Source: Epiperipatus broadwayi
Lineage: Eukaryota; Onychophora; Udeonychophora; Euonychophora; Peripatidae
DNA length: 64,000 nucleotides
Assembly: GCA_028023455.1 (NCBI GenBank)
Contig: JAQFVV010000184.1
Coordinates: 372,001-436,000, forward strand
Direction: 5' to 3'
The notes under the pieces are model-generated. The model had not been told where the DNA came from. It did not search any database and saw only the letters and a list, made by a program, of their open reading frames with translations. The translations under genes and the position numbers were made by a program. The stretch's first letter is position 1. Each line of letters begins with the position of its first letter. This document shows positions 11,322 through 22,722 of this stretch, piece by piece.

Positions 11322-11797
11322 TAATTAATTATATATTAAACTATTTCCATTATCTGATTTGTCAAATATTAACATATTTCAAAAATATAATTGCTATTTT
11401 CTTCAATTAATCCTGTTCTGAGTAGTGATAGCTAACAAGAAACTTGAATTGGTAATTTTTAGATTTTAAATGTCAAAGACAACATTGTAGAACTTTTATA
11501 GACAGAATAATCTATCTGGTTATAGTATCAACTTAAATTCAGCATTCATAAAATATAAGTCACAAATTCAATTCCTAAGTCAGTTGATACTGTTCATGTT
11601 ATCAGTATTTGATGAAAAAATAAGAAGAATACAATTTAAAATATTGTGTTAACATAGTAATTTGTATGTTAACACTAACAGTTGAATATATTTAAAAAGG
11701 TTTAATAAAGCTTGAATTTTTAAAAAAATATTTAACAATTCAATTAGAAGATGGAAGTAGTCTAAAATATAACTAAAAGTAAACTGCCATTATCACC
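11322..11797. mobile_element. Foldback repeat family B, copy 1 (diverged)
   Basis: Left end ACTATTTCCATTATCTGATTT is complementary to the right-end AATTAGAAGATGGAAGTAGT (11741-11760). The right end continues into TAACTAAAAGTAAACTGCCAT, matching the right ends of the copies at 37157 and 55655. The interior has the tRNA-like segment CTGGTTATAGTATCAAC near 11516. It is strongly eroded compared with the 60564-60960 copy. Confidence 0.6.
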
Positions 11798-14700
11798 AAC
11801 TTTCAGGTAATCCTTGAAAGTACATATTCGAATTTTCAGTTAAACAAAATGAGTTGTACTATGAACAAATCAATAAAATTGCCTTTGGTCATGAAAAGAA
11901 GAATACTTTGCATTGAGTTAATATTTATCTCAATATAAGTATTGGTGATAAAATCAATAATAGAATGAAGAAAATATTTCCATTAATTGTACAAAATTTT
12001 CAGAATAGTTGTATTTCACACAAAGCAAAAAAAAACTGCTTTAAAAAATCTAAATATATGTAAAATACATAGACATGTTCAGAGGTTCTACGAAGAACCA
12101 TAATTTCTAAAGGGGTTAATGATTTAGATGAAATGAAAGTTATTTAATTGCATTCATAATTATATCTATGTCATAAAATTTATAATAATTTTTACAATTT
12201 TCAATTCACTTTTCAATTCATGTAATAATCTATCTCCATCCAACTCCTTTTCATAATTCAAAGTAGCACAGTGATTATCAAACGAAATAATTGCTGCCCT
12301 ATTCTATAAGATATTTAATAGAAATGTTTTGCACAAAGATTGGCATAGTTGAATTTTTGGTTCTTTATTCATGTGGCATTTTCTTTCAACAACAACAACA
12401 ACAATAATAATAATATATAGATTAAGTATTACTATATTTGTTATCTACTCAAATGAATTATTTTTTATCATGTTAATGCTAAACACCTGTTAATTGTATA
12501 ATATTATATAATGTACTTCTGCAGTTAGGTCAAATTGCAAGCAGAAGTAGTTCTTTCTTGTATAGAAAAAAAGTATGGATATATTATAGATCCATTAACT
12601 AATGATTTACGCAACCTTTGATGCATAATATAATCCTTTATTTAAATATCTTTATAAATGATTCAGTTATACCAAACTGCACTTATTAATAGTATTCTGA
12701 AGTCACAAATTTTTTTTATAGAAAATATTCTATACATTGGAAAGAACATATTTTATAGTGTAGTACTAATACACCTATTTCTATTCTCATGACCTAATTT
12801 TAAATCAGGAAAAATTCTAATTAGACTAAATAACCAGGCTATAGGTAACTCACTAATTATCCTATATTGATTGATACAAAAATATTTAGATACTTTTAGT
12901 TAAGATATAAAACAGGAATGAAAAAAAATACAAAAGCGATTAACCATTCTGAAGTTGTTAATTTAGTGAACAATATATTCTTCCTTTACTATTCTTCTAT
13001 AGAAGATTATTCAAAGACCAAATAATTATACAAGCTCCTAATAACATAATATAAATTGTTTTCAATAAGATTGCATATTTTTATTTAGGTCTCACTGAAA
13101 ACTTAAAAGCTTTCTTCAATATGACTGGCTGATGCAAATGGATTTATAATAACATATTATTCAGGAAAATTATCTAACACATTGCAAAATTTTGTTGTAC
13201 ATCTATCAATCTGGAGCATTTCCAAATTATATAGTAATCAATAGTTTAATTCTTTGTGCAATAGATGTGTTTGGTTCATATTTAATATTGTCTTTATAAA
13301 TGTTACATTTTCAAAATATATAGTGAAGAATTTCTAAGCATTAAATTAGTCTAGTGCTCAAGAAATAAAGATTTCTGAATCAAAGTTTAATATGTCACTC
13401 CCAGTGCTTGAACTTCATATGAGCTCCCAAGCAAGTATTCAGTCTTTATTATTTTTATTTAAGCATTATATTTCATGTTGAATAATTAATAATATTTATT
13501 ATAATAGCATCTGGTAATATTATCAGTATTACATTATAATAAATTTTAGGCATGAGATACTATAAGAATTTTACTAAAGACTAGTAAAAAATTATGAAAA
13601 ATAATGATGGTCAAGAATATATTGCATGATGATAATATTAAGAGACTTTCTAGAGTTACAAAATGTGAGAAAAACAGCATATATATTTTTATGTAAAACA
13701 TACAATTAGCTAAATGAAAGAATATGTACAATATATTAAAAATTGAAAACACATAAATAGAACATTCTCTATTAAATAATAACTTAAAAAGAGAAAGAAT
13801 TATCCTATGATCAGAAAATAGAGAAAATGCTTGAAAAGATTATTAAAACATATTTATTGACATATTGTCAAATCTATTCAAAATGAATATATTAGGATTT
13901 TACATTTTGACTATTAGTTTGATAGTAAAAAGTGAATTAAAAATGACTGTCAGATGCATAATTGCATTATTTCTAGTTTTGAATCTCAAATTTTCACTGA
14001 TAAAATCAAAAACTAGAAAACCATGTAAAGATAGTATAAAATTGCAATACCTTCTGCTGCCATTGATTACTCAAATTTACCATAGATGACATTAGAGCAG
14101 AGAGAGAATAAATGCTCTTGTTTACTAATTGAATTAAAAAAATCAAGTAATGTTGTATTGATATTTGAAATAAAGCCTATTTTAAAAATTGCACAACTTA
14201 AAAAAATATGAGAAGAGTTTTATGTTCATGTATAATTTTTCTAGATAAAAATAATTAAGTATAACAATATATGTATTAAACAAATCCTTATTATTATTTT
14301 AGATATATTTAATAAAACATCCATGTAACCTATATTGTTATGAGATTATGCAGACTAAAAGAGTTACTGAATAAAAAAAAGAATTGCTCTCATGTAGAAG
14401 CAATTTGAGTTGGATGACAATTTGTGAAAAACTGATAATCTAAGTTTTAAAAGACCAACATATTTGGAACAAATGAGACACAACTTTTGGAGATTTCTTG
14501 AATAAAACACATAATGGATAAAATTTAATCAAATGATAAGATATTGTTTAGAAAAACAATTCTAGTAAGGGTTATAGCATACAAACAGATAATTAAAATA
14601 AATTATAAAAATTTCTAAAAAATAAAAATCTATTTAAAGTATATACAATTACACTTCATTATTGCACATGTTTTCTCTATTTTTTTATCCTACTGGCTTC

Positions 14701-17700
14701 AGTTGTTATGTTAATACAAAGCCTGTTTGTGATTTTATTGCAATTAAAATGAATAATTTAATTAACTTATAAAAAGTACTTAAAAAAATAGAAAAATTTA
14801 AGTAAATACAACTATATATCACTATTCTTACATGTTCTCTCAATTTTCTAATATCTTACTATCTCCAGTTATTTAGGATTAGTACATAGTCTATCTGTAA
14901 TGATCTCATATTATCAATCATCTCTCTTTACTATTATAATGGGTTTCTATGTTTGTATAATCATATGTCCAATTTTTATTTACAAGCAAAGCAATTTTGA
15001 CTATTTTCTTTTTTTTTTTTTTTTGGTTTTTAATATTTTATTTCTTAATTTTTCTATCTTTGTCTCTCTTTTCTTTTGTACTTCTTCTGGTGTTAGAAAG
15101 GCCATGTACTCATTTATAACAGTTGCTAATCATAATATTTAATATAGATCTTAATTTTCTTATTGTTATAATTTATTTTATTTATATATTTTAATTATAG
15201 TAAGCGCTGAAATAATGTTTTTTTGTTTTTTTTATTAAATTATTCCTAAACTTTAATTAACGAATGTTAAATTTCAGGCTAGAAAATTAACATTATATAA
15301 TTATCCCCACTGATTATTCCTTCAGATTTTTAATTATAATAATTTTACTTTTAAATTTTAATGTAATTTTAAATATAATTTTTAATAAAATGTTTATTTA
15401 TTAAAAAATAACAGTTCAAGATAAAAAGTATTTAATATGCTTATTTCTCATTTTTATAAAATAATGTATAATAAACTATTTAATAAGATGATTGATATTT
15501 CATCCATACTAGTTCATGAACTGAGATGTTTGTCAATATTTGTTTTTTTGTTTTTTTTTATCTATCTAATTCAGAATTATAAATCTATGGTAAGTTTCAA
15601 TACCCAATAGATACTAGATAATAATGTTATGTTAATATTCTATCAATACTTAACAGTGAGAAACTTTGGACTTTATCCAGCATCCACCTTCAACTTTTTT
15701 ATACCATCAAGTTAATAGCTTGAAATTTAAAAACATTCTAAGATTTTGAACTCAAGCTTCTGTAGAAAAACAAAATCCTGCTTCTGGAAATATATGTTGA
15801 ATATACATTGAGAAAATCATGTAGTGATTTACTGATATATATCATATAAACTAAAGAGAAAAGTGCCTACAGTTAGCATAAAATAAAATTACTAAAATAT
15901 AGTTACTAACTTAGTGTCAGATTTAAATAACTAAACAACAATTAATTTGAGTTTAAAACTTAAGTGTGTTTTTGAGTTTCAGGTATTTCCTTTTGTTAGC
16001 ATAGGAGTTAAGATGTTTGATTGATTTCTAGATGAAAGTTCAAAGATTATCACTACAAATAGCGAAAAATTTGAATTGGAGCTATGGATATAACACTACC
16101 CATGGCATTCACTGACTATTCAAGCTTACAACAGATCATTTGGAGTAAATAAAATTAATGGTTGTTCATCATTACATATGAGGAATATAAGAAGAGAAGT
16201 CTGTGATATTTTATTGATAAATAATATGTCAACTTCTAAATTTTTAGCATTATTAGTTCCAAATCTATGCCAAATTAATAATTTTGACAAATCAAATGTG
16301 TTAACAGTACACTTGTTAATCATGCTTTTTTTTTTGCCATTATCTATTAATTTTATATTTAAATTCTAAAAACGATTTAAATACCAAAGTTTTGGTATTT
16401 TTAAAAGCTCAAAAAAATTATGTTTATTCTTTTTTTCTTAATGATGCTGATTGATTATTCAGAGTTTTAAATTTTCTAAATAGTAGTTCACTATTACTCA
16501 GATAAGGTTCACTATTAGATAAAAACGATTTGAACGTATTATCAATCCCTGCAATTTGTTATTAATTGGCATGTCCATTTCTAATGAATGAAAATAATAT
16601 AGTAGAATACAGAATTGCTACTGGAAAAAACAAAAAAAATTTTATTTTTATTTTTGATGAGCTTAGATTTATATGCCAATTTTTGAGAACTTATACTAAA
16701 AATGGATCAGAACATTTAGTTGGAAATCATTTAAATTTAATTTAGATAAAATATTTGGAAATTCTATTGCAGATTAAAAAGCATCTTTTAGAGAAATAAA
16801 AAAGAATCAAAATGATAGGATTTTATCCAAAAGCTCAAATCAATTTTATTCATAAAACTGTTGCATATAGATAACAAAATGTTGGACAGAAAAATGCCAT
16901 TATTCACTCTTGAAATTGTTATGCATTTTCAGAACCTCTGGTTTGCCTTGTGAACATCTAATATTTATTTATTGCAGCAGCTTCTGCTGCTATAAATACT
17001 ATACAATCTTTATTCCAAATAGACTTGGGTTATTGTGAGTTACTGTTCCAAAAAAAAAATCAAAAATCATGATCAGTCTGTTTTGTAAGTAATCTGGTTA
17101 TTTTCAAATGATTTCCAGCTTTAAAAACATTTCCACTACCATACTGTAACAATACTAGATGCACTGATTGTGCAACTAGTTTTGTCAGTTTAGACCTGAT
17201 TGTTTGTTTGTTGTTATTTAATTGGTTAACTGCATTATTTCTTGAATCCACTTTTGAAAAATTTATATTTATTGGACAGGTGCATTATTGATATTAGCTT
17301 TAAATGAAGTCACAATAGAACAATTCATAACTATTCTCCATCCACTCAAAAATGATGAATTTATTAAAATATTTAGCTTTGTTTTAAAGAAATAATTGAT
17401 TTTCAATATACATTATTTAAATTCAATATTTGGTTAATTTATTATCCAAAAACAAAACAAAAAAATATTTTTTTAGCTCTGTGAAAAAAAAAAAAAAAAA
17501 TAGAAAATAAAATTTAGTTTTATAATTGTATAACCATATTATAAAAAATAAATAGCAAAATTAAAATATTTAATAAATATATATCTTACTATGATTCTCA
17601 AGTAGACTGCTAAAAACTTTTTAAAAAATATTAAATATAAATTAAATTACATTATTGAATAATTCAACATATATTAGGCTGATAGATAGTTTGATAAATG

Positions 17701-18157
17701 AAAATGTTTGATAACATGAAAATGGCGATTAATGTAAAAAAGAAAAGCCAGAACACTATAATCTTTATCAACACAGTTCAATAAATATTATAAATACACA
17801 CACAGATATATGTATACATGTCATGATGAAATTATATAATTTTTGTTTTAAATGGTGATGGATAAAAAAATAATATAGATGGCATTTTGAAGATGTAGTA
17901 CTGCTTCAGTTCATTTCATATATTTACAATGTGCTTCTTGATTACTATTATATATTTAAAAATGCTGTAATTTTAATTATAATAATACACTTCATCAAAT
18001 TATACTTATATATTTTAACAAATATATTTGTGAACATTGCTATTAAAGAAACTGTAATAAATTTTATTACCAGCTGTAGTAGCTATTCACAAACGAAAAT
18101 GGCTATTCCACCTCCAAGAGGGAAAAAAATCACTAAAATGAGTTTTATAATGACTAT
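11798..18157. other. Long AT-rich non-coding stretch
   Basis: Over 6 kb without a recognisable gene or element. Contents are poly(T) near 15010, CAA/AAT triplet runs near 12390-12415, poly(A) near 17484-17500, and short ORFs (13546-13752, 13865-14089, 14900-15142, 16126-16369, 17060-17251) that I cannot relate to any family. Confidence 0.5.
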
Positions 18158-18185
18158 ACAATATATATATATATATATATATATG
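18158..18185. repeat. (AT)n microsatellite
   Basis: About 11 perfect AT units plus flanking imperfect ones. Confidence 0.9.
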
Positions 18186-18369
18186 CCACAAATATTTTAC
18201 ATATAGAACTTGCTAGTCCATTATTTTGTTTATTTGATATTTTATAATGCTGTCTTTTAACTTCTGTAAAAAAATCCATCTTTTTTAATACTTAACATCT
18301 TGTCTAATTATAGTTCTTAAAATGTATTGCATTCTGTGCCATATTTCTTAATAAAAACAATCAATACTG

Positions 18370-18960
18370 CATTTTTTGAAAATGTCTTTGGGATCATCTT
18401 TATAATGTAAATGGACACTTGTTTAGAATATTTTTGAATTAGTTTTTATAATGTAAATAGAATCTGCCTCTCCCATGAAAACCATGCTCAAGTTTATCAT
18501 AAAACAATGTTTTAGGAAGTTTTATATTACTCAATCATGTCTCATCCCCCCTCCCCAGATACAATTTTACAATAGTGGATTCTATAGTATCACCCCCAAC
18601 ACCCAATAAGTGAAAAACATTATGATCTTGACATAGGCTTTTTAAAATTGTATGGAATATCCTTAAATGAAATGTTTCCAATGTCTTTATGTTACATTGT
18701 TTGGGTATTCAAGTCTCACTACCATACAATAAAGTAATTAAAATAACAGCTCAAAAATTATGTTGCTATATTTATTTCACTGTGATAAAATATTATCTTT
18801 TAATTTGTTAAAAGTTATAGCAACACATTGGAGTCCATTTAAGTTTCATCTTTATATTTAAAAAGTTACCAAGATATTTAAACTGGTTACATTCTTAAAT
18901 TGATAGAACATCCAAGCATAAAGTTGATAAGATTTTTTTCCTTTTACTGGCTGAGTTTTT
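18370..18960 (-). pseudogene. LINE family 2 C-terminal fragment
   Basis: On the minus strand the sequence reads AVILITLLYGSETWIPKQC (with a stop early in the segment), then IKTLETFHLRIFHTILKSL, then DHNVFHLLG. This is the conserved region downstream of the RT in many LINEs (V-P-LLYGSETW, L-FH-R-LR-IL, WQD-V-N--VL). Further 3' an HYKNxFKNILNKC segment near 18400-18460 fits the usual RYKDxxKxxLK block. Stops and frame changes abound. It complements the N-terminal RT part of the same family at 1-740. Confidence 0.7.
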
Positions 18961-19311
18961 TAAACATTAATTACTAAATCAGTTTTTATATGTTAACTCA
19001 AAACAGTAAGCCATTGCAAGACGAAAACCTCTCCAATAGCATCTCACAAAGAAACAATAAAAAAGAAAATATTACTCATCAGGTTTACCATTTGTCAGAG
19101 TAAACATTTGAATGTTTTTCTATTTTGTTTTTTATTCTCTAGCTATAAATAATTATATACCCATTTATTCAATTAACATTAGTTGTTTTATTAGCAAACA
19201 CTATAAAAAATATCCTAAAAGTAATCAAATTTTATCAAAATTCAATTTAAATCTAAGTCATGGGCACTGCCAAGTGAATGACTTCTGTTGCATTCTGGAG
19301 ACATAGTAAAG

Positions 19312-19345
<34 letters not shown>

Positions 19346-19716
19346 AGAAAAATAATTAGACTTTAAATAACAATTTGTAGATGATAATTTTTTAAAACAG
19401 CTTTGTATAAGAATAATAAAGAAAATGATATTATTCACCAGGCTTGCTAACTACAGAATTATGAGTTCTTAATATTTTTTCACTTTGTTTTATGCTCAAC
19501 AAATAATAGTTAGATAATCAATATTGTTAGAAAATGAAAATAATAATTTTATAATCCATTATGTTGTTTTAGTTGCAAACAAACAATTATATCTAAAGAT
19601 AATAATCTTATATGTTTTATAAAAATCAAAGAATAGACAAATTCAATAACTAAAGATTCCTTGATTGAAGATCAATCTATTATCTCCAGTTCTCAAATGT
19701 TTAATAACCTTTATTT
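18961..19716. other. AT-rich stretch with a (TA)n tract
   Basis: No gene recognised. A perfect (TA)n run of about 14 units lies at 19313-19341. Confidence 0.7.
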
Positions 19717-19805
19717 AATCTATATTAATATATAAATGTAAAAGTTTGTTTGTATTTTTGACTTTATAATTCAACAAATATTGCACCAATTTAGATGAAT
19801 CTTAA
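19717..19805 (+). repeat. Dispersed repeat D, copy 1 (Helitron-like 5' end?)
   Basis: TCTATATTAATATATAAATG, followed by AAAGTTTGTTTGT, TTTTGACTTTATAA and ATTGCACCAATTTAGATGAA, recurs in nearly the same order at 20279-20360. The pattern TCTATAT-ATA, then GTTTGTTTG, then CACCAATTTxGATGAA resembles termini seen in many animal Helitrons, but I cannot show the 3' hairpin, so this is a tentative label. Confidence 0.4.
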
Positions 19806-20278
19806 ATGATTTTCCTTTTTTTTTTTTTTTTTTGCATAGAATTTTATAGGTTGTAAATTGTTGCTTTATGGTATTTAAATGTTTTAAAAACTTTGATAAC
19901 TTGCAATATATAAAAAGAAGATTAATTTAGATAAATTAAATAATGTTTAAAAAAAGGAGAGATTGGAAAATATGAATGGCATTTATATTATAAATTGCTT
20001 AGATTATAAGAGAATAATAAACATGTTTTACATGTAGAAACAATAAAAAATAAAATGAAAATTAGAATAAAACAGCATTTAATAAACAAAAATTCTATAT
20101 GAAAAAATATATAAGCATTTAAAATTTAAAATAAGGATATTGGAAAATGTAAGATCTCATAAAGAAAAATTGTTAAAAAAAAGTTTATAGGTATACAAAA
20201 ATGAGAAAAACAGTTTTGAATAGAAAATGTTAGAAATTTGATGTAATTATAGAATAGTAATTACAATAATTGAAAGTT

Positions 20279-20360
20279 ATCTATATTTTCTATATAAATA
20301 TGAAAGTTTGTTTATTTGTGACTTTATAACTTAATAACTATTGCACCAATCCAAATCTTT
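20279..20360 (+). repeat. Dispersed repeat D, copy 2
   Basis: TCTATATTTTCTATATAAAT, AAAGTTTGTTTATTTGTGAC, then TATTGCACCAATCCAAAT: the same order of motifs as at 19717-19805, about 560 bp upstream. The two are in the same orientation. Confidence 0.45.
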
Positions 20361-20598
20361 ATTTCCTCTTAATACTTTACAATGGAAAAAGGCAACATCA
20401 TTGGCAAGCTTATTTGGTGAATATCAAACATAAAATCTTTCAGAATTGATTAAAATCCGAATGAAGATTCACCTAATTCTATGATATCCTGCAATCATCT
20501 CTAAGATCTCGTTCTTATACTTATACACTTCTGCCATTTTCACATTCTGTTATTAACATAGAATTATGTTCTAAAATAACAAATCAGATATAAACATT

Positions 20599-20983
20599 GC
20601 ATATGTCAGGGGTCCCCAACCTTTTTGCACTTAAGATCACATTCTATAATACCAGCCAGATGGCAGGCACCATTTATTTTTTCAATGTAAATTTATAGTT
20701 GGATATTGTTAATAATACACATAATGTACAAAAAAATATTTATTTTAAAAATAAAATTTTAACTTATAATTAAAGTTTATATTTTTAAGCTGTAAAAGTA
20801 TAGTATGCCTACAATTTGATTACAATATAATACAATAATTTATAACAAATTTAAAAAATTAAATTTATTTGTATCAGATAAATTAAATTTTTTAATGTGT
20901 TCAGATAGCGGTGGGAACATGTAAAATGGTCTACGGACACCATGGTGCCCACGGGAATAGAGTTGGGGACCCTTGGTATATGT
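20599..20983. mobile_element. hAT-type MITE with 8-bp target-site duplication
   Basis: Element 20607-20975 (369 bp) starts CAGGGGTCCCCAACC and ends with the complement of CAAGGGTCCCCAACT, a terminal inverted repeat with one mismatch over the first 14 bases. The 8-bp flanks are GCATATGT (20599-20606) and GTATATGT (20976-20983), seven of eight identical; 8-bp duplications are the hallmark of the hAT superfamily. Subterminal parts ATGGCAGGCACCAT and CACCATGGTGCCCACGGG are partly complementary to each other. There is no transposase, so it is a non-autonomous element. Confidence 0.9.
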
Positions 20984-21307
20984 GAACCTCATGATGATTT
21001 ATTTGATAGATGTGTGTTAACCTCTGTTTTGATTTGTTTCATTGTGTTTTATTTGTGCTACATTTTTTTTTTGTAATCAGTGTCACTTCTCTCATGAAGC
21101 ATTTATATCTGGAAATAAATTCTTACATATTTAGTTAATGCAGTCATCAGGTTTGAATGACAATGACTTTTCTAACTGGTCTCATGAAGGTTTTATATGA
21201 TTATATAAGCTATTGAGATTAGATTGAAAATATTTTTGTGTTTTCAATTTCATTCTCATAGTTTTGTAGTTAAGTAGAGATAAACGGTGGGTGCTGGAGG
21301 GTTGCAT

Positions 21308-21506
21308 TAGATCCTAAGATCTAGGTGCAGTGCTCTTAGATCCAAAGCTCCTCACTTATGATGGCCACAAGCCAGAAACTAGTCTGGGGATATTGGATGA
21401 ATAGGCATTAGATAGGGATTTTATGCACAAGCCTTTCTGGCATTCATTGATTACTCTAGTTGGCACAGGGTGGCAATACTGTATGGAGAGTTTTGCTTTG
21501 TTTATG
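21308..21506 (+). mobile_element. Long-hairpin MITE A, single-arm copy
   Basis: Matches the loop and right arm of the 42831-43174 element, from AGATCTAGGTGCAGTGCTCT through AACTAGTCTGGGGATATTGG and GGGATTTTATGCACAAGCC to ATGGAGAGTTTTGC. The left arm is absent, so the copy is truncated near the hairpin loop. It ends GCTTTGTTTATGA, which shows two or three terminal bases beyond those kept at 43174. Confidence 0.85.
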
Positions 21507-22399
21507 ACAAAACTATGAATATGACATCAGATACTCATTATCATATAATTGTAGTTCTTTTTGTAAATGGTAAACAACACAATTCAGAGTCATCATAAAG
21601 TAAATGATATCTTTAGGTGAATGCTACTTTGTTATCCTTCAATTAAAGTTAAATAATCTTTTGAAAAATACCTTCACATATTTTAAAACAAATATCTTAT
21701 TTATATATAATAATATTGAATATAAAAGAATTTAGACCTATATATAGTTACAAAATTCTGAAATAACGATATAAATAGATGATTTGCTTAAATTAAAAAG
21801 TTGTTTATACTAAATAATAAATTATTTTAATGAACAAGCACGTTATACTTCATCTTTTCTTTCCCTCAGTGTTTTATGGATAGAGTTGCAAATTAATAAT
21901 AATTTTAAATAGCAATACATCATCTATGCTTATATATATAAACTCAAAGTCTTCTTATGTACAAAGGAAGTATGATTGGGTCATCATATCATGCAATTTA
22001 TTTTTATAGATGGTTTAATTTTGCTTTTCAATTCTTTAAAAAAATACATTAATCATAAATAAATACATATTTATTTGTTGTCCAAAATTTGATAATTTTA
22101 TAATGATTTTATGAAATTGAAGTTACTATTAAAAATAAAATATGCCACTAATGTAGTCTATATTTTATTTTTCGATTTTCACCTCTTCTGAAGTAGAAAA
22201 CCTTAAGCAATGCTTAAGTTGCGTAATATATTATATCACTAATACTATTTTGGAGTGTATCCCTATATTTTTGCTACATATCACTTTGTATATGCGTCCA
22301 GTGCATTAATCAGTGCCTCAATAACATACATATATATAAGTAATAAATTGGTGTATATAAAAAGCGACAAAATATTGATTTTTTTTTTGTGTCAAGCAG

Positions 22400-22491
22400 T
22401 TAATGACAAAGATGCAATTAAAAATACTGCAATCAATTACTTTCGAGAAAGGGATTTTTTAAAAGCAGCCAAAATAAAGACATCCTCATAG
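22400..22491 (+). CDS. Possible terminal exon (unsupported by homology)
   Basis: A poly-T tract ending in CAAGCAG at 22393-22399 looks like a splice acceptor. It is followed by an open stretch reading NDKDAIKNTAINYFRERDF, then LKAAKIKTSS, and a TAG stop at 22489-22491. Composition is less A/T-homopolymeric than the surroundings and residue use is protein-like. No family is recognised, and a 15-base poly(A) run about 24 bp after the stop could instead mark a retrocopy tail. Only transcript data or orthologues would settle it. Confidence 0.25.
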
Positions 22492-22681
22492 ACATTAATA
22501 TAATAATTTCGCAAAAAAAAAAAAAAAATTGTATGTAAAAGGTATTTTACGATATAACCTTGACATTTGACCTTTTTCTCTCTCTAAAGATCATGACAAG
22601 GCAAGATAGAGTATTGTAGAACTCCAATAGTTGAAGCTTTAAAAATCCAACATTAGAGAGATACAATTGAACTAAATCACC

Positions 22682-22722
22682 ATGGCAACTCAATTGAGTA
22701 ATGTTGAAAGAGTCTGGAATAG
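22682..22722 (+). CDS. Possible first coding exon (very short)
   Basis: ATG in a strong initiation context (CACCATGG), in-frame TAA nine bases upstream, 13 codons reading MATQLSNVERVWN, then AG|GTAATC as a splice donor. Too short to be convincing alone; listed because it lies close to the exon candidate at 22400-22491. Confidence 0.15.

Noticed and set aside
17060-17251. Minus-strand frame of 63 codons (AVNQLNNNKQTIRSKL...)
   Set aside because: Looks mildly protein-like, but no family, start context or splice sites are convincing; one of many short frames expected in a window of this length.
18099-18206. MAIPPPRGKKITKMSF frame start
   Set aside because: Runs straight into the (AT)n microsatellite after 20 codons, with no donor site before it.
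22552-22575. Nuclear-receptor-like direct repeat (TGACATTTGACC)
   Set aside because: A single imperfect DR1-like match is expected by chance and has no associated promoter.
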